NCBI GenBank assembly: GCA_902168185.1
Contig: CABHOV010000087.1
Span: forward strand, 1-45,737
Reading direction: 5' to 3'
Source: an uncultured Bacteroides sp.
Lineage (GTDB): Bacteria; Bacteroidota; Bacteroidia; Cytophagales; Cyclobacteriaceae
DNA: 45,737 bases
Shown: positions 14,152-23,724 of the stretch, in pieces
Layout of the letters: every line of letters begins with the position of its first letter
Position numbering within the stretch: the first letter of the stretch is position 1
Position numbers and translations under genes: made by a program
Notes under the pieces: generated by a model
The model's input: the letters and a program-made list of their open reading frames with translations, nothing else
Told to the model about the DNA's origin: nothing
Database searches by the model: none

Positions 14152-17079
14152 ATGAAAAGATATTACCACCAGGTTCTCGTTTTATTTTTTCTCATCTCGG
14201 CTAGCTCCCTTGCGCAGGCACAAAATCAAATCAGCGGAAGCATTACCGATGGTGAAACACAGGATGTTCTTCCCGGTGTAAACATCGCTGTAAAAGGTAC
14301 TGTGCTTGGTACAGTAACAGATGCATCCGGTAAGTTCTCTCTTAACGTCAAGCAACTTCCGGTTACGTTGATGGCTTCTTTTGTAGGGTATAGAACAGAA
14401 GAAATTACCGTATCATCACCCAACGATGTAATCAATCTGAAATTAAATCCTAGTGCTTTACTTGGCGAAGAAGTTGTAATCACTGCATCACGTGTTGAAG
14501 AGTCTCAACTGAAATCTCCTGTAGCCATTGAAAAACTGGATATACGGGCGATCAGAGAAACACCGGCTCCAAGTTTTTATGATGCCCTTGAAAATGTAAA
14601 GGGTGTACAGATGACTACATCAAGTATCACTTTTAAAGTACCGAACACAAGAGGATTTAATATACCGAACAACTTTCGTTTCGTACAGGTTGTAGATGGT
14701 GTTGATATGCAAGCTGCTACACTTGGTGTACCGCTGGGAAACGCTATCGGCCCGACAGAGCTTGATATAGAAAGCGTTGAGATAACACCTGGTGCTGCTT
14801 CTGCCCTATATGGTATGAATGCAATCAACGGTATGGCTAACCTCATTACCAAAAGTCCATTTTTATACCAGGGTCTAAGTATATATCAGAAGACGGGTGT
14901 AAACCATGTAGATGGTATAGATTACGATCCTAGTGTTTTAACCGAGACAGCAGTCCGCTACGCAAAAGCATTCAATAATAAATTCGCTTTCAAAATAAAT
15001 GCAAGTTACCTGCGTGCTACTGACTGGCGCGGAAATACAAAAACAGATCAGAATCCAAATGGAACAGCAGGTACCGGTAATCCTTCCTATCCGGAACTAA
15101 ATGTAGCCGATCATCCGGCTTACGATGCCTGGAATAAATATGGTGATGATAGTGGTAGCAATGCTGTTACCGTGAGTGGTATAAACTATGACGGAGTAGC
15201 CAATCAATCTTTTGTTGTAAGAAGAACTGGCTATTGGGAAAAAGATCTTGTCCCTGGCAAGGTTGACAATATAAAAATTGATGCTGCGCTTCACTATAAA
15301 ATCGGAAGTAATGCTGAACTGTCCTATAGCTATAGATTTGGTTTACTTGATGGTTTATTTCAACGCGGTAATAAAATACAACTTGATAACACGAGGGTAC
15401 AAAATCACAAGCTTGAATTGAAAGGTGCTAACTACTCCATTCGTTCGTATGTTTCTCTTGAGAATACAGGAGACTCCTACAACCTGAAACCATTGTCTGA
15501 CAACCTTGACCTTTCACATCTTTCGAATAATGCATGGCGCGATAAATTTAAAGCTTCACTGCAGGGTACACTCAATGCGAATCCGGATATAGAGTTGGCA
15601 GAAGCCATGCGAATTGCAAGAGCTGCTGCCGATGCCGGCCGATATGAGCCGGGCACCTATCGCTTTGACTCTATGAAGAATGTGATCAAAGGCATTAACA
15701 ACTGGGATCACATCAGCGCTGTTCCTACCGGTACATCTTCCGGCGGTGCAAAGCTTCACCAGATGAGTCGCATGTATCACACCGATGCTCAATGGGATCT
15801 TTCCAAAAAAGTAAAGTTCATCGACCTGTTGGTTGGCGCTGATCTTCGTGTATATGAAATTATACCGGATGGAAATAACTTCGTTGACTTCAAAAGACCA
15901 GTTGCCGAACGCAATACTCCATTAGAAGATGGCAGCTATGGAAGTAATGTACACTATACTAAATATGGCTTCTTCACACAGGTAACAAAAACATTATTCA
16001 ACGAAAAGCTGAAACTGTTTGGATCCCTTCGCCTCGATCATAACCTCGAATTCAATCCGAAAGTAAATCCACGCATTGCTGCAGTATATACTGTAGCGGA
16101 GAAACATAACTTCCGTGCATCTTTCCAGAATGGTTTCCGCTTCCCTTCTTTATTCGAAGCGTTATCCTTTGTGAATAATGGAAACATCAGACGCGTAGGT
16201 GGATTGTCCTATATCAACGAAGGTTTGAACTACCTGGACAATTCCTATACTCTTGCATCGATTAATACATTCAATGCCGCTGTAAACGCGGATGTAAAGG
16301 CTGGTCTTGCAACCAACGATGCGGCTTTTAAAAACAGAGCTCTGCTTCAGAATACCAATTTATCTCCAACTCGTCCGGAGCGCATCAACTCCTTCGAAGT
16401 AGGATATAAAAGTGTATTGTTCAACAACACACTGGTAATCGACATTGATGCCTATACCAATGTATACGATGGCTTTTTAGGACAAGTAGAGGTTGCTGTA
16501 CCATACCTTGCCGATGCTACGGGCAAATATCCTGATCCTGCAAAACAGGTTGAAGCAGGAACTGATGATGCTGTTATCTCGATGCTTGCAGCAAACAGAA
16601 CACCTCGCCAGGTTCGCTATCGTGTATATACCAATGCGAAACAGAAGTATAAGAACTATGGTTCTTCACTCGGTATAACCTATAACTTCTACAAGAAATT
16701 TACAGTCTCCGGGAATGTAAACTATAACAACATCTCTCAGAACAATGAGAAAGATGTATTCGTTACCGGCTTCAACACACCGAAGTGGGCAACCAACATT
16801 TCATTTGGAAATCGTGAAGTGATCACCAACCTGGGCTTCAACATTGTGTGGAGATGGCAAGAGTCGTTCCTGTGGGAAAGCCCATTGGCAAACGGATCGA
16901 TCCCTGCGTATAGCACCGTGGATGCACAGGTTACGTATCGCCTGCCTGCCATCAAGACAAGCGTGAAAGTAGGTGGAACAAACTTATTCAACAATCGCTA
17001 TATCCAGTATGCGGCAGGTCCTACGATCGGAGGACTATATTATGTATCCGTTACACTGGATGGTTTGTTAACAAAATAA
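14152..17079 (+). CDS. TonB-dependent outer-membrane receptor
   Basis: The 975-residue protein begins with a signal peptide (ending SSLAQA) and then a carboxypeptidase-like regulatory domain, as is common in Bacteroidota (QISGSITDGETQDVLPGVNI, ending GYRTEEITVS). The plug domain follows (VVITASRVEESQLKSPVAIE, then VQVVDGVDMQAATLGVPLG and PGAASALYGMNAINGMANLITK), and after it a 22-strand-type barrel ending in ...YYVSVTLDGLLTK. There is no SusD partner beside it, which argues against a glycan system and for a small chelate, peptide or organic sulfur compound. It shares the inverted-repeat operator with the two upstream units. A terminator follows. Confidence 0.92.
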   Translation: MKRYYHQVLVLFFLISASSLAQAQNQISGSITDGETQDVLPGVNIAVKGTVLGTVTDASGKFSLNVKQLPVTLMASFVGYRTEEITVSSPNDVINLKLNPSALLGEEVVITASRVEESQLKSPVAIEKLDIRAIRETPAPSFYDALENVKGVQMTTSSITFKVPNTRGFNIPNNFRFVQVVDGVDMQAATLGVPLGNAIGPTELDIESVEITPGAASALYGMNAINGMANLITKSPFLYQGLSIYQKTGVNHVDGIDYDPSVLTETAVRYAKAFNNKFAFKINASYLRATDWRGNTKTDQNPNGTAGTGNPSYPELNVADHPAYDAWNKYGDDSGSNAVTVSGINYDGVANQSFVVRRTGYWEKDLVPGKVDNIKIDAALHYKIGSNAELSYSYRFGLLDGLFQRGNKIQLDNTRVQNHKLELKGANYSIRSYVSLENTGDSYNLKPLSDNLDLSHLSNNAWRDKFKASLQGTLNANPDIELAEAMRIARAAADAGRYEPGTYRFDSMKNVIKGINNWDHISAVPTGTSSGGAKLHQMSRMYHTDAQWDLSKKVKFIDLLVGADLRVYEIIPDGNNFVDFKRPVAERNTPLEDGSYGSNVHYTKYGFFTQVTKTLFNEKLKLFGSLRLDHNLEFNPKVNPRIAAVYTVAEKHNFRASFQNGFRFPSLFEALSFVNNGNIRRVGGLSYINEGLNYLDNSYTLASINTFNAAVNADVKAGLATNDAAFKNRALLQNTNLSPTRPERINSFEVGYKSVLFNNTLVIDIDAYTNVYDGFLGQVEVAVPYLADATGKYPDPAKQVEAGTDDAVISMLAANRTPRQVRYRVYTNAKQKYKNYGSSLGITYNFYKKFTVSGNVNYNNISQNNEKDVFVTGFNTPKWATNISFGNREVITNLGFNIVWRWQESFLWESPLANGSIPAYSTVDAQVTYRLPAIKTSVKVGGTNLFNNRYIQYAAGPTIGGLYYVSVTLDGLLTK

Positions 17080-17175
17080 CCCGGGCGGAAAATTTCTTCC
17101 ACGACTTCACCTCATCATGAACGTCTCAAAGAATTTTAAAGGGCAAAGAGTCCGGGTATGTATTCTGGTTGTTAG

Positions 17176-17212
17176 AGCTTGCTGTCTATAACAGGACAGC
17201 AAGCTTTTTTTA
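17176..17212 (+). terminator. Rho-independent terminator after the receptor gene
   Basis: AGCTTGCTGTC pairs with GACAGCAAGCT, followed by TTTTTTT. It closes the 10-17 kb island. Confidence 0.88.
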
Positions 17213-17435
17213 TAGGGAGCAATCGTTGGCTGGCATAATTCTTTAAAGTTTATACCGGGTGATAGAAGAGAGAAAATAGCGAGCGGCAATCATCCACTCC
17301 TGTCTTCAAGCTCCAACCTTATCCTTTCAAAGAAGCAGAAGATACTGGCTGCTATGCCGGTGATGGCATCCGTGATTTTTTTGGAATGCTATTTATTTTA
17401 TCTTCACGCACTTTAATTTACAGATTAACATTTGA
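17213..17435. other. Intergenic region before the SET-domain gene
   Basis: No gene is supported here. A small hairpin ATGCC-ggtgat-GGCAT lies at 17354-17369. I see no clear -33/-7 promoter for the next gene. Confidence 0.4.
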
Positions 17436-18020
17436 ATGGCACTCCTGGAAAAACAACTTTACGTTAAGAAGTCAACGATCCCCAATGCGGGAAAAGGTTT
17501 ATTCACTAAAAAATTTATACCGAAAGGTGCACGTGTACTGGAGTATAAGGGTATCATCTCCACCTGGAAAGACGTTAAAGATGAAGATGGCCGTAATGGC
17601 TATATCTTTTATGTGAAGCGTCATCATGTGATCAACGCAGCGCCTACGCTAAAAGCATTGGCGCGCTATGCGAATGATGCAAACGGACTGACCAAGGTGA
17701 AGGGTCTTAAAAACAATTGTGATTATGAAACTGAAGATCTGCGAGCGTTTATCGTTGCTCTCAGAGATATACCAGCAGGTTCTGAGATCCTTGTAGACTA
17801 CGGAAAAGATTACTGGAAAGTAATTCGTGAGAACCGGAAGCTCTGGGCTAAAGAGGCAAAAGACAAAGAGAAGAAGGAAAAAGCGAAAGCTAAAAAAGAA
17901 GCAGCGAAAGCGAAGAAAGCTGAAGCCAAAGCCAAAAAGAATGGCAAAACTTCCAAGCATGCAGGCAAAGTAAATGCGCGCAAAGTAAAGAAGGCGGCTG
18001 GCAAGCGCGTGGCAGCTTAA
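17436..18020 (+). CDS. SET-domain protein with a lysine/alanine-rich histone H1-like tail
   Basis: Residues 1-~135 form a compact SET domain. GKGLFTKKFIPKGARVLEYKG is the first SET motif, ARYANDANG and NNCDYE fill the place of the N-H-x-C core, and IPAGSEILVDYGKDYW is the C-terminal catalytic motif with the conserved tyrosine. Residues ~140-194 are almost only K, A and E and then basic (KAKKEAAKAKKAEAKAKK, ending KKAAGKRVAA), like histone H1 or bacterial H1-like nucleoid proteins. SET proteins methylate lysines using SAM. Here the tail could bind DNA or be the enzyme's own target. No adjacent partner gene is evident. Confidence 0.85.
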   Translation: MALLEKQLYVKKSTIPNAGKGLFTKKFIPKGARVLEYKGIISTWKDVKDEDGRNGYIFYVKRHHVINAAPTLKALARYANDANGLTKVKGLKNNCDYETEDLRAFIVALRDIPAGSEILVDYGKDYWKVIRENRKLWAKEAKDKEKKEKAKAKKEAAKAKKAEAKAKKNGKTSKHAGKVNARKVKKAAGKRVAA

Positions 18021-18076
18021 AGTCTATATCAACTATTGCCTCGGAATTAATCCGGGGCAATAGCTATATATACCTA

Positions 18077-21022
18077 TCAGAAACCTCGCTCCAATTCCTG
18101 GAGTCGCTGCCGGGCGCTGGCAGCATATAGATCAAATCCCTGACGTATTGCTTCTTCAGCGTAAGCTTTCAGCAAGCGATATGAATTTCCGTTAATCTGT
18201 ATCGCTTCGGAAAGAATCGTATAGGGCTTCATACTTTTAGCGTCCTTCTCGCGGAAGAAATCGGCTGCAGCCAATATACCTTCTTCGAAGTAGGGATTAT
18301 AGCGGCTTACAATTTCAAAGTTCTTTCCGGCATTCAACGTATCGCCATTGGATGCATTGATCAATGCCGTATACAGAATCTTCTCCAATGTACGCGATCC
18401 GCTAAATTCGACACCCTTGTTAATCTGCGTTGCCAGTGACCGCAGTTCCAGACGTGATGCCAGCATTCGTAATTCGAAGTGCTGTGCATTTTCATATAGT
18501 GTTTTATCCGTCAACTCCAGGCCTGCAATGCGATTGAAGAATCGTATAGCCGGCACATACTGCTCAGCCCTATAATACTTGTTACTGATGTCGAGTAAAG
18601 CCTGGGCCTTATAGTTTGCATTCTGAAATGTATTTACAAGGCGATCGAACACAATAGAATCGCGCAGGCTGATGCGATAGCGACAGAATTGATATTTCTC
18701 TGCATCGGTTAACGCTATAGCTTCCTGTGGCGACAGTGTCAATATGTTTTTGATACGCGTTGCAATTTTTTGCTGTCCTTCATCTTTCCCGGCAGCCACT
18801 GTGTCCCACGCTACCAACGCATCGGGTATATGCGAAGCTTCGGTGAGTGCAATGGCGTGGTAGAAGCGCGCATCTTTATAGTCATAGGTATCGGCATAAC
18901 TAAAATAATCAGCAGCAACAGCAGGATTGCCTTGCTCCAATGCCCAAAGCCCCATGATGTAATTATACTTTCCCTGGTTGGCTTGTCCCAGGTATAGTTG
19001 TTCCGCCATGATCTCGAGTGCCTTGGCTACATTTCCCTGGTGATAAAAGGCATAGGCCAGCGCAGACTTCAACGAGATGCTATAGTCAACATTCATGGAA
19101 TCGGACGCAATGGTATAGGCACGTCTAGTGAACGTGGTGTCCAATGTCTTTGCGTTCTTAATGATATAGTTATTCATTAAAGTAGCAGATTTCAAATCCA
19201 ATATGCGTACTGCGAGCGGGTCGTTCTTTACGGTTAATGGCTGACCATACAAGGATGATAACGCCAATGCATTTGCCATCGTAGCCGATGAGTTGGTATT
19301 GAAAACACCGAGGATGGAATCAGCTTGCAAGGGAAGCAATTCACCGGTAGCCATAGCAAAGAAGTTTGTCTCAGCAGCGTCTTTGGAAACATCATGTTCA
19401 CGAGCCTTACTGAAATATACCAGAGCAGAATCCAGGTTATGTACTTTCGCGTATGCTAAGCCGAGGTTGTTGGCAATCGTACCGGACTCCGGCATGATCC
19501 TTATACCATTGTGATATTGCTCTATAGCATCGAATACTTCATTCTGCCATATTAAAATGTTACCGGCATTTGCAAGTGAATATTCGGATGCCCTCTTAAA
19601 GTTGGCAGCGTTATAATTTTCCTGGGCGCCCTCAAAATTGAAACGCATTCCTTTTATAACTCCCAAAGCATAGTTCGAGCGATGATTTCCTGCGCCCTGC
19701 GCTCTCCCCTGATCGTAGAAAGATTCTGTGTATACTTCGTTGCCTTGCAATGCATATAAGTCGCCCGCGCTGTTGTAGAATCCAGCCATACCGTTGTACA
19801 CATAGCCTTTCCAATCGGATACGAATATAAAGGCGAGCATAGCAATCAATCCTGCAAAGCGATACGTGAAGTATGGCATCCGGTTCGGTTTATACAGGAT
19901 CTTGTAGATAGGCATATTCTGCGCCAGCATCACGATATAGTTCGAAAACACATAGGTGAGGAAAATGATACCGAAGCCTGCATGGCTAAAGATTATAACA
20001 TCGCGGATTATCTTCAGAGCAGGATCGTTCGCATTGCCCAATAGCTGTCCTGTGGTAGCAAAACATATTGCTCCCATCGCCAGGTAGAAGTATGCTCCGA
20101 ATGGATAAAACGAAAGCACATTGCCATATATAGCTTCTCTGCCACGATATCCCCAAATGCCTAATACAGCAGAGATCGTCAACAGCAAGTAAAGATTGAT
20201 GTATATAAAATTCCACCGGATGACATCCATTTCATGCAGCGCTGTTATGACAACGTTGGCCATGTAGATGACACTGATGATGGAAAGATGTCGTAAGCTT
20301 TTGGAAGATCCCTGGCTGATTACGTTGATGAATGCAGCAAGCACCTCGTGAGCGATCATGATAATAAACAATACTGAAATGATCAGGCCCGGTGTATATC
20401 CCGTGAGCGTAAGGTGATATAAGGGATATTCTACTTCAGAAAAAAATGCAACTGTCAGCGCTAACAGTAACGTGATGCCCGCAAACAGCAGTAACCGTTT
20501 CATGAACGATACCGAAGTTTTGAAGCGATTAAAATAAAAAGCGGGCACTATATATAGCACTAACGCCATCACTACCGGTATGCGGTTAAACTGACCGAAT
20601 ATACCCAACACCTCGAGCCGGAGACTTACTACGAAAAGAATGAACAGTGCCATTCCGAAGAAATACCAGAAGCGCTCGATGGTGGTAATAACGGTAAGCA
20701 GTATAATCGCGCTGGCGATAAGAACAAACAGGAATATATAGGATGCCGTTGTATTCGGTTCAACACTACTACCGTTAAAGTATTCCAGTATGGTATAGCT
20801 CTCGGCCGGTATATTTAGGACAAAAGGTCCTAGCCGGAAATTATGGACGGTCGTTTCAACCGTTCTTTGCTCTTGTATGGTATCCCAATGTATAACACCA
20901 TCAACTCCCTGAAAATACGAAAACCACAAAAAGAATAAGGAGAGGAAAAATACAGCGGCAGTGGCATAGCCGATCCAGCGATAATCTTTCAGCCAATTCT
21001 TCCAGAAGAAAAGTGATTGCAT
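18077..21022 (-). CDS. Large membrane protein with N-terminal multi-pass domain and TPR repeats
   Basis: The protein has 981 residues from the ATG at 21022, which begins MQSLFFWKNWLKDYRWIGY; an in-frame ATG 33 bases upstream is less likely. The first ~430 residues hold about ten to twelve hydrophobic helices, starting with ATAAVFFLSLFFLWFSYF and including several 20-residue segments around 160-400. The remainder is soluble and helical with TPR-like pairs (for example AIEQYHNGIRIMPESGTIANNLGLAY and PAIRFFNRIAGLE), probably periplasmic. I cannot name the family. It stands alone: the gatC terminator lies just upstream and a convergent SET gene downstream. Confidence 0.8.
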   Translation of the reverse strand: MQSLFFWKNWLKDYRWIGYATAAVFFLSLFFLWFSYFQGVDGVIHWDTIQEQRTVETTVHNFRLGPFVLNIPAESYTILEYFNGSSVEPNTTASYIFLFVLIASAIILLTVITTIERFWYFFGMALFILFVVSLRLEVLGIFGQFNRIPVVMALVLYIVPAFYFNRFKTSVSFMKRLLLFAGITLLLALTVAFFSEVEYPLYHLTLTGYTPGLIISVLFIIMIAHEVLAAFINVISQGSSKSLRHLSIISVIYMANVVITALHEMDVIRWNFIYINLYLLLTISAVLGIWGYRGREAIYGNVLSFYPFGAYFYLAMGAICFATTGQLLGNANDPALKIIRDVIIFSHAGFGIIFLTYVFSNYIVMLAQNMPIYKILYKPNRMPYFTYRFAGLIAMLAFIFVSDWKGYVYNGMAGFYNSAGDLYALQGNEVYTESFYDQGRAQGAGNHRSNYALGVIKGMRFNFEGAQENYNAANFKRASEYSLANAGNILIWQNEVFDAIEQYHNGIRIMPESGTIANNLGLAYAKVHNLDSALVYFSKAREHDVSKDAAETNFFAMATGELLPLQADSILGVFNTNSSATMANALALSSLYGQPLTVKNDPLAVRILDLKSATLMNNYIIKNAKTLDTTFTRRAYTIASDSMNVDYSISLKSALAYAFYHQGNVAKALEIMAEQLYLGQANQGKYNYIMGLWALEQGNPAVAADYFSYADTYDYKDARFYHAIALTEASHIPDALVAWDTVAAGKDEGQQKIATRIKNILTLSPQEAIALTDAEKYQFCRYRISLRDSIVFDRLVNTFQNANYKAQALLDISNKYYRAEQYVPAIRFFNRIAGLELTDKTLYENAQHFELRMLASRLELRSLATQINKGVEFSGSRTLEKILYTALINASNGDTLNAGKNFEIVSRYNPYFEEGILAAADFFREKDAKSMKPYTILSEAIQINGNSYRLLKAYAEEAIRQGFDLYAASARQRLQELERGF

Positions 21023-21053
21023 TTTGGTTACAGAATCAAATGTTAAAGCGTAC

Positions 21054-21100
21054 AAGTTAAAAAAAATAAACCCGGAAGGCTTTCACAATCTTCCGGGTTC
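21054..21100 (-). terminator. Rho-independent terminator after gatC
   Basis: On the minus strand AACCCGGAAG pairs with CTTCCGGGTT and is followed by TATTTTTTTTAA. It separates gatC from the large TPR gene. Confidence 0.85.
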
Positions 21101-21119
21101 ACTCCTCAACAGGAAACGA

Positions 21120-21407
21120 TTATTCCAATACTTTTGGTACTCTGAAATAGTCAGAATCTTTTTTAGGTGCATTGCGCAGCGCACGTTCATGGCTCAGGTG
21201 TTCTTTCACCTCGTCTTCACGCAGTGCATTTATTTCGTGGCTCATGGTAGTAAGCGGTTCAACACCATCTGTGTTTACTTCCTTCAGTTTCTCAACCCAA
21301 TCTACAATGGCGGTCATGTCTTTCATCATCTTCTCGGCATCCTTCTCATCAAATTCAAGACGTGAAAGGTGAGCGATTTTATCCAGCAGGGCGCGATCTA
21401 TATTCAT
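21120..21407 (-). CDS. gatC: Asp-tRNA(Asn)/Glu-tRNA(Gln) amidotransferase subunit C
   Basis: The 95-residue protein has the typical GatC pattern: IDRALLDKIAHLSRLEFDEKD at the N-terminus, a central MTAIVDWVEKLKEVNTDGVEPL, and a C-terminal LREDEVKEHLSHERALRNAPKKDSDYFRVPKVLE. GatC stabilises GatA and helps attach GatB in the complex that makes Gln-tRNA(Gln) and Asn-tRNA(Asn). gatA and gatB are not in this window. Its start overlaps the end of the upstream acyltransferase gene by 29 bases in another frame, which implies translational coupling. Confidence 0.93.
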   Translation of the reverse strand: MNIDRALLDKIAHLSRLEFDEKDAEKMMKDMTAIVDWVEKLKEVNTDGVEPLTTMSHEINALREDEVKEHLSHERALRNAPKKDSDYFRVPKVLE

Positions 21408-22161
21408 TGTTTATGACGTTCGTTGGTATATGCAGATTTGCTAAATTCCTTTTCAATTCTTCATCAATAATCCGGAACACTTTTTCCTTCAAAGCATCTA
21501 CGTCTTGTAGCGTAAGCCCGGTCGTTTCAATGGGCTCATGAAAGATGACTTTGAGCGGATGCCAGCGTAACAGAAACTGATCAGCCGGCAAAATTATCCA
21601 ATTATATGGAATGGTGACAGGTACAATGGCAATTTGTTTCTCGATCGCGATGCGAAATGCTCCGTCCTTAAAACGTCCCATCACCGGGTCACGCTCCGTT
21701 ACCACCCCTCCTTCCGGAAAGATTACAAGGCTTTTTCCCTCATCAACGGCTTCGAGCGACCGCTTCACGGAGGTATAGCGGCTTTTTAATTTGTTCCGAT
21801 CTACGGTAATATGAAGCTTGCCGTACATATAGCCGAAGAGTGGAATTCTTTGTATTTCATTCTTGCCGACAAAAATGGTGTTGTAATGATTCAACCCCGC
21901 GGTAGGAATGTCCATGTATGAAAAATGATTCGGACAAAAAACGTACTGCTTTTTTGGATCCGGTTTCTTTCTGTACTCTACCCGGAAAGGAATAAATACA
22001 AAGAACAATAACAGTCGTGCCCACCAGCGATTGATGATGCCGGTAAGTTTAAACTGACTGGGGAAAATAATTGGAATAAGCAGAAACGGAAATAAGAGCA
22101 GGAACAGTATGGCAAACACCAGCACCCCGTAGGAGGTATGTATAACTCGCAGTATTTTCAT
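21379..22161 (-). CDS. plsC: 1-acyl-sn-glycerol-3-phosphate acyltransferase (PlsC family)
   Basis: The 260-residue protein has an N-terminal hydrophobic stretch (VLVFAILFLLLFPFLLIPII) and the acyltransferase motifs HX4D (NHFSYMD, His79 and Asp84), IPLFGYMYGKLHI, FPEGGVVTERDP (EGT-like block) and IVPVTIPYNW. It transfers an acyl group to lysophosphatidic acid to make phosphatidic acid at the inner membrane. The last ~10 codons overlap the start of gatC. The upstream gap of about 220 bases is A/T-rich, with no other gene seen. Confidence 0.9.
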   Translation of the reverse strand: MKILRVIHTSYGVLVFAILFLLLFPFLLIPIIFPSQFKLTGIINRWWARLLLFFVFIPFRVEYRKKPDPKKQYVFCPNHFSYMDIPTAGLNHYNTIFVGKNEIQRIPLFGYMYGKLHITVDRNKLKSRYTSVKRSLEAVDEGKSLVIFPEGGVVTERDPVMGRFKDGAFRIAIEKQIAIVPVTIPYNWIILPADQFLLRWHPLKVIFHEPIETTGLTLQDVDALKEKVFRIIDEELKRNLANLHIPTNVINNEYRSRPAG

Positions 22162-22383
22162 GATCTTACCTCACCTGACGCTTCAAAGAAATCATCTTTG
22201 AAAATCACATCTATAAAAATAATTAACTGGCTGAATTTATTCTATTCCCAAGGGTAAATATTCCCGGTTTCCGGGATTATGTTTTCTGGAAAATTCTTCT
22301 AACAAACCAAACGCATAACGTACAAGAACAAGACCCTTCAACACGTATCAGCATTTTTATAAACGCTACTATCTATAGTCTTA

Positions 22384-23715
22384 TTATCGGTTAATCTTGC
22401 TCTGCTTTGGGATTACGATCAGTTCGGTCTGCCGGCCATCGATATAGCGGAAACCGGTTTCATCAAAGTATCCATCCTCTTCAAGCTTGATCTGGATATC
22501 TTTTTTCCATTCAGCAATAGATACTGTAACGTTTAGCTCGATGGAATACGCGGTGTTATAGTATAGCGGATAATCGCCTTGCACCGGTACTCCTTGCTGC
22601 ATATCCCACATACCAATAGTAGGACCAGCAGCATGGCCGTGATAACCGATGGGGTGAGTATATATAGAGGGGCGCAATCCTTCATCTATAGCTTGCTTGC
22701 GCGATCCCGACAGCATGGCGTTGCCACTCTTTCCCAACACAAAACTATGGGTGAGTATATCTTGTAATCTGTTTCCTTTCGCCAATGCACTCTTCAGATA
22801 TTCAGGAGCATCGGTTTCACCGGATTTCAATATATAGGCATGTTGTTGTGTATCGGTATTGAGCCGCAGGTATGTAATACCAAAATCAACGTGCAGCAAA
22901 TCACCGGGCATGATCACCACCGGCTGTGGACGCCTTGCAAATATAGCCTCCGGTTCATTTCGTTGAATGGATACGGAAGGATGAAACCAGGTATCGAGCT
23001 TTAATTCTTTTATACGTTCCCGGTACCACCACACTACATCTTCGGTTGTGGTTACACCGGGTTGAATAACTTTATCAGAGAAGCCTTCCTGAATGATATC
23101 ATGTGCTATACGGCAGATCTGCGGATAGATCACCATCTCGCGTTCGCTCCGTGTTTCAAGCCAGCCTATAGCAAGCCTTTCGGCAGATATAACACGTGTG
23201 TGGAATTTTTTATTCAACGCTTTTAACACCTGATCATAATCATTCGCAGATATACCATCGGCATGACCAAAGTGTTCTGATTTGTTTAACGCAATCTTCC
23301 TGGGATTTCTCTCTTCAATAATTCTGGCAAGTTGCTTCCATTGATCGGGTTCACTATCGGGATCCCAGGCGCGCTTGAAAACTTTACCAACATCGTAACG
23401 CGATACAGCAAGGTATTCAACCTCTTTATCAGCGCCACGATCGAATACAACCAGCATGGTCGTTCTGCGTGCAGCCATCCACGTTGCAGGCAACAGTGTT
23501 TCTATTACCGGATCTTCGTTGTACTCGCGCGAGATCACCACCCACATATCTATACCTTCCCTGCGCATCAGTTTCGGGAGAACCGTATACAGACGGTCAT
23601 CAAGTAAATCATCGATCACTTTCGCTTGCTCACGCTGCGAAAGAATTACAGGCGTCTGCGCTACTGCTGAAGATACAAAGGCTATACATGCCGCTACGAG
23701 TAAATACCTGATCAT
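22384..23715 (-). CDS. Exported M24-family metallopeptidase (Xaa-Pro aminopeptidase-like)
   Basis: The 443-residue protein has a signal peptide (MIRYLLVAACIAFVSSAVAQ), an N-terminal creatinase-like domain and a C-terminal pita-bread domain. All five metal ligands can be placed: Asp in LLHVDFGITY, Asp in LNTDTQQHAY, His in HGHAAGPTIG, Glu in YSIELNVTV and Glu in IKLEEDGYF. It should bind two divalent metals in the periplasm and cut N-terminal residues or related amide bonds. Its start lies 9 bases after the thioesterase stop, so the two genes form an operon. Confidence 0.88.
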   Translation of the reverse strand: MIRYLLVAACIAFVSSAVAQTPVILSQREQAKVIDDLLDDRLYTVLPKLMRREGIDMWVVISREYNEDPVIETLLPATWMAARRTTMLVVFDRGADKEVEYLAVSRYDVGKVFKRAWDPDSEPDQWKQLARIIEERNPRKIALNKSEHFGHADGISANDYDQVLKALNKKFHTRVISAERLAIGWLETRSEREMVIYPQICRIAHDIIQEGFSDKVIQPGVTTTEDVVWWYRERIKELKLDTWFHPSVSIQRNEPEAIFARRPQPVVIMPGDLLHVDFGITYLRLNTDTQQHAYILKSGETDAPEYLKSALAKGNRLQDILTHSFVLGKSGNAMLSGSRKQAIDEGLRPSIYTHPIGYHGHAAGPTIGMWDMQQGVPVQGDYPLYYNTAYSIELNVTVSIAEWKKDIQIKLEEDGYFDETGFRYIDGRQTELIVIPKQSKINR

Positions 23716-23724
23716 ATATATAGT

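Noticed and set aside
17649-17960. Phe-rich minus-strand frame under the SET-domain gene
   Set aside because: It is the reverse reading of the Lys/Ala-rich tail; AAG/AAA runs give TTT/CTT runs on the other strand. No start context, and the plus-strand gene is well supported.
20876-21022. Frame of the large TPR gene extended to 21055
   Set aside because: The extra 11 residues add nothing conserved and bring the start close to the gatC terminator; the ATG at 21022 precedes the membrane domain directly.
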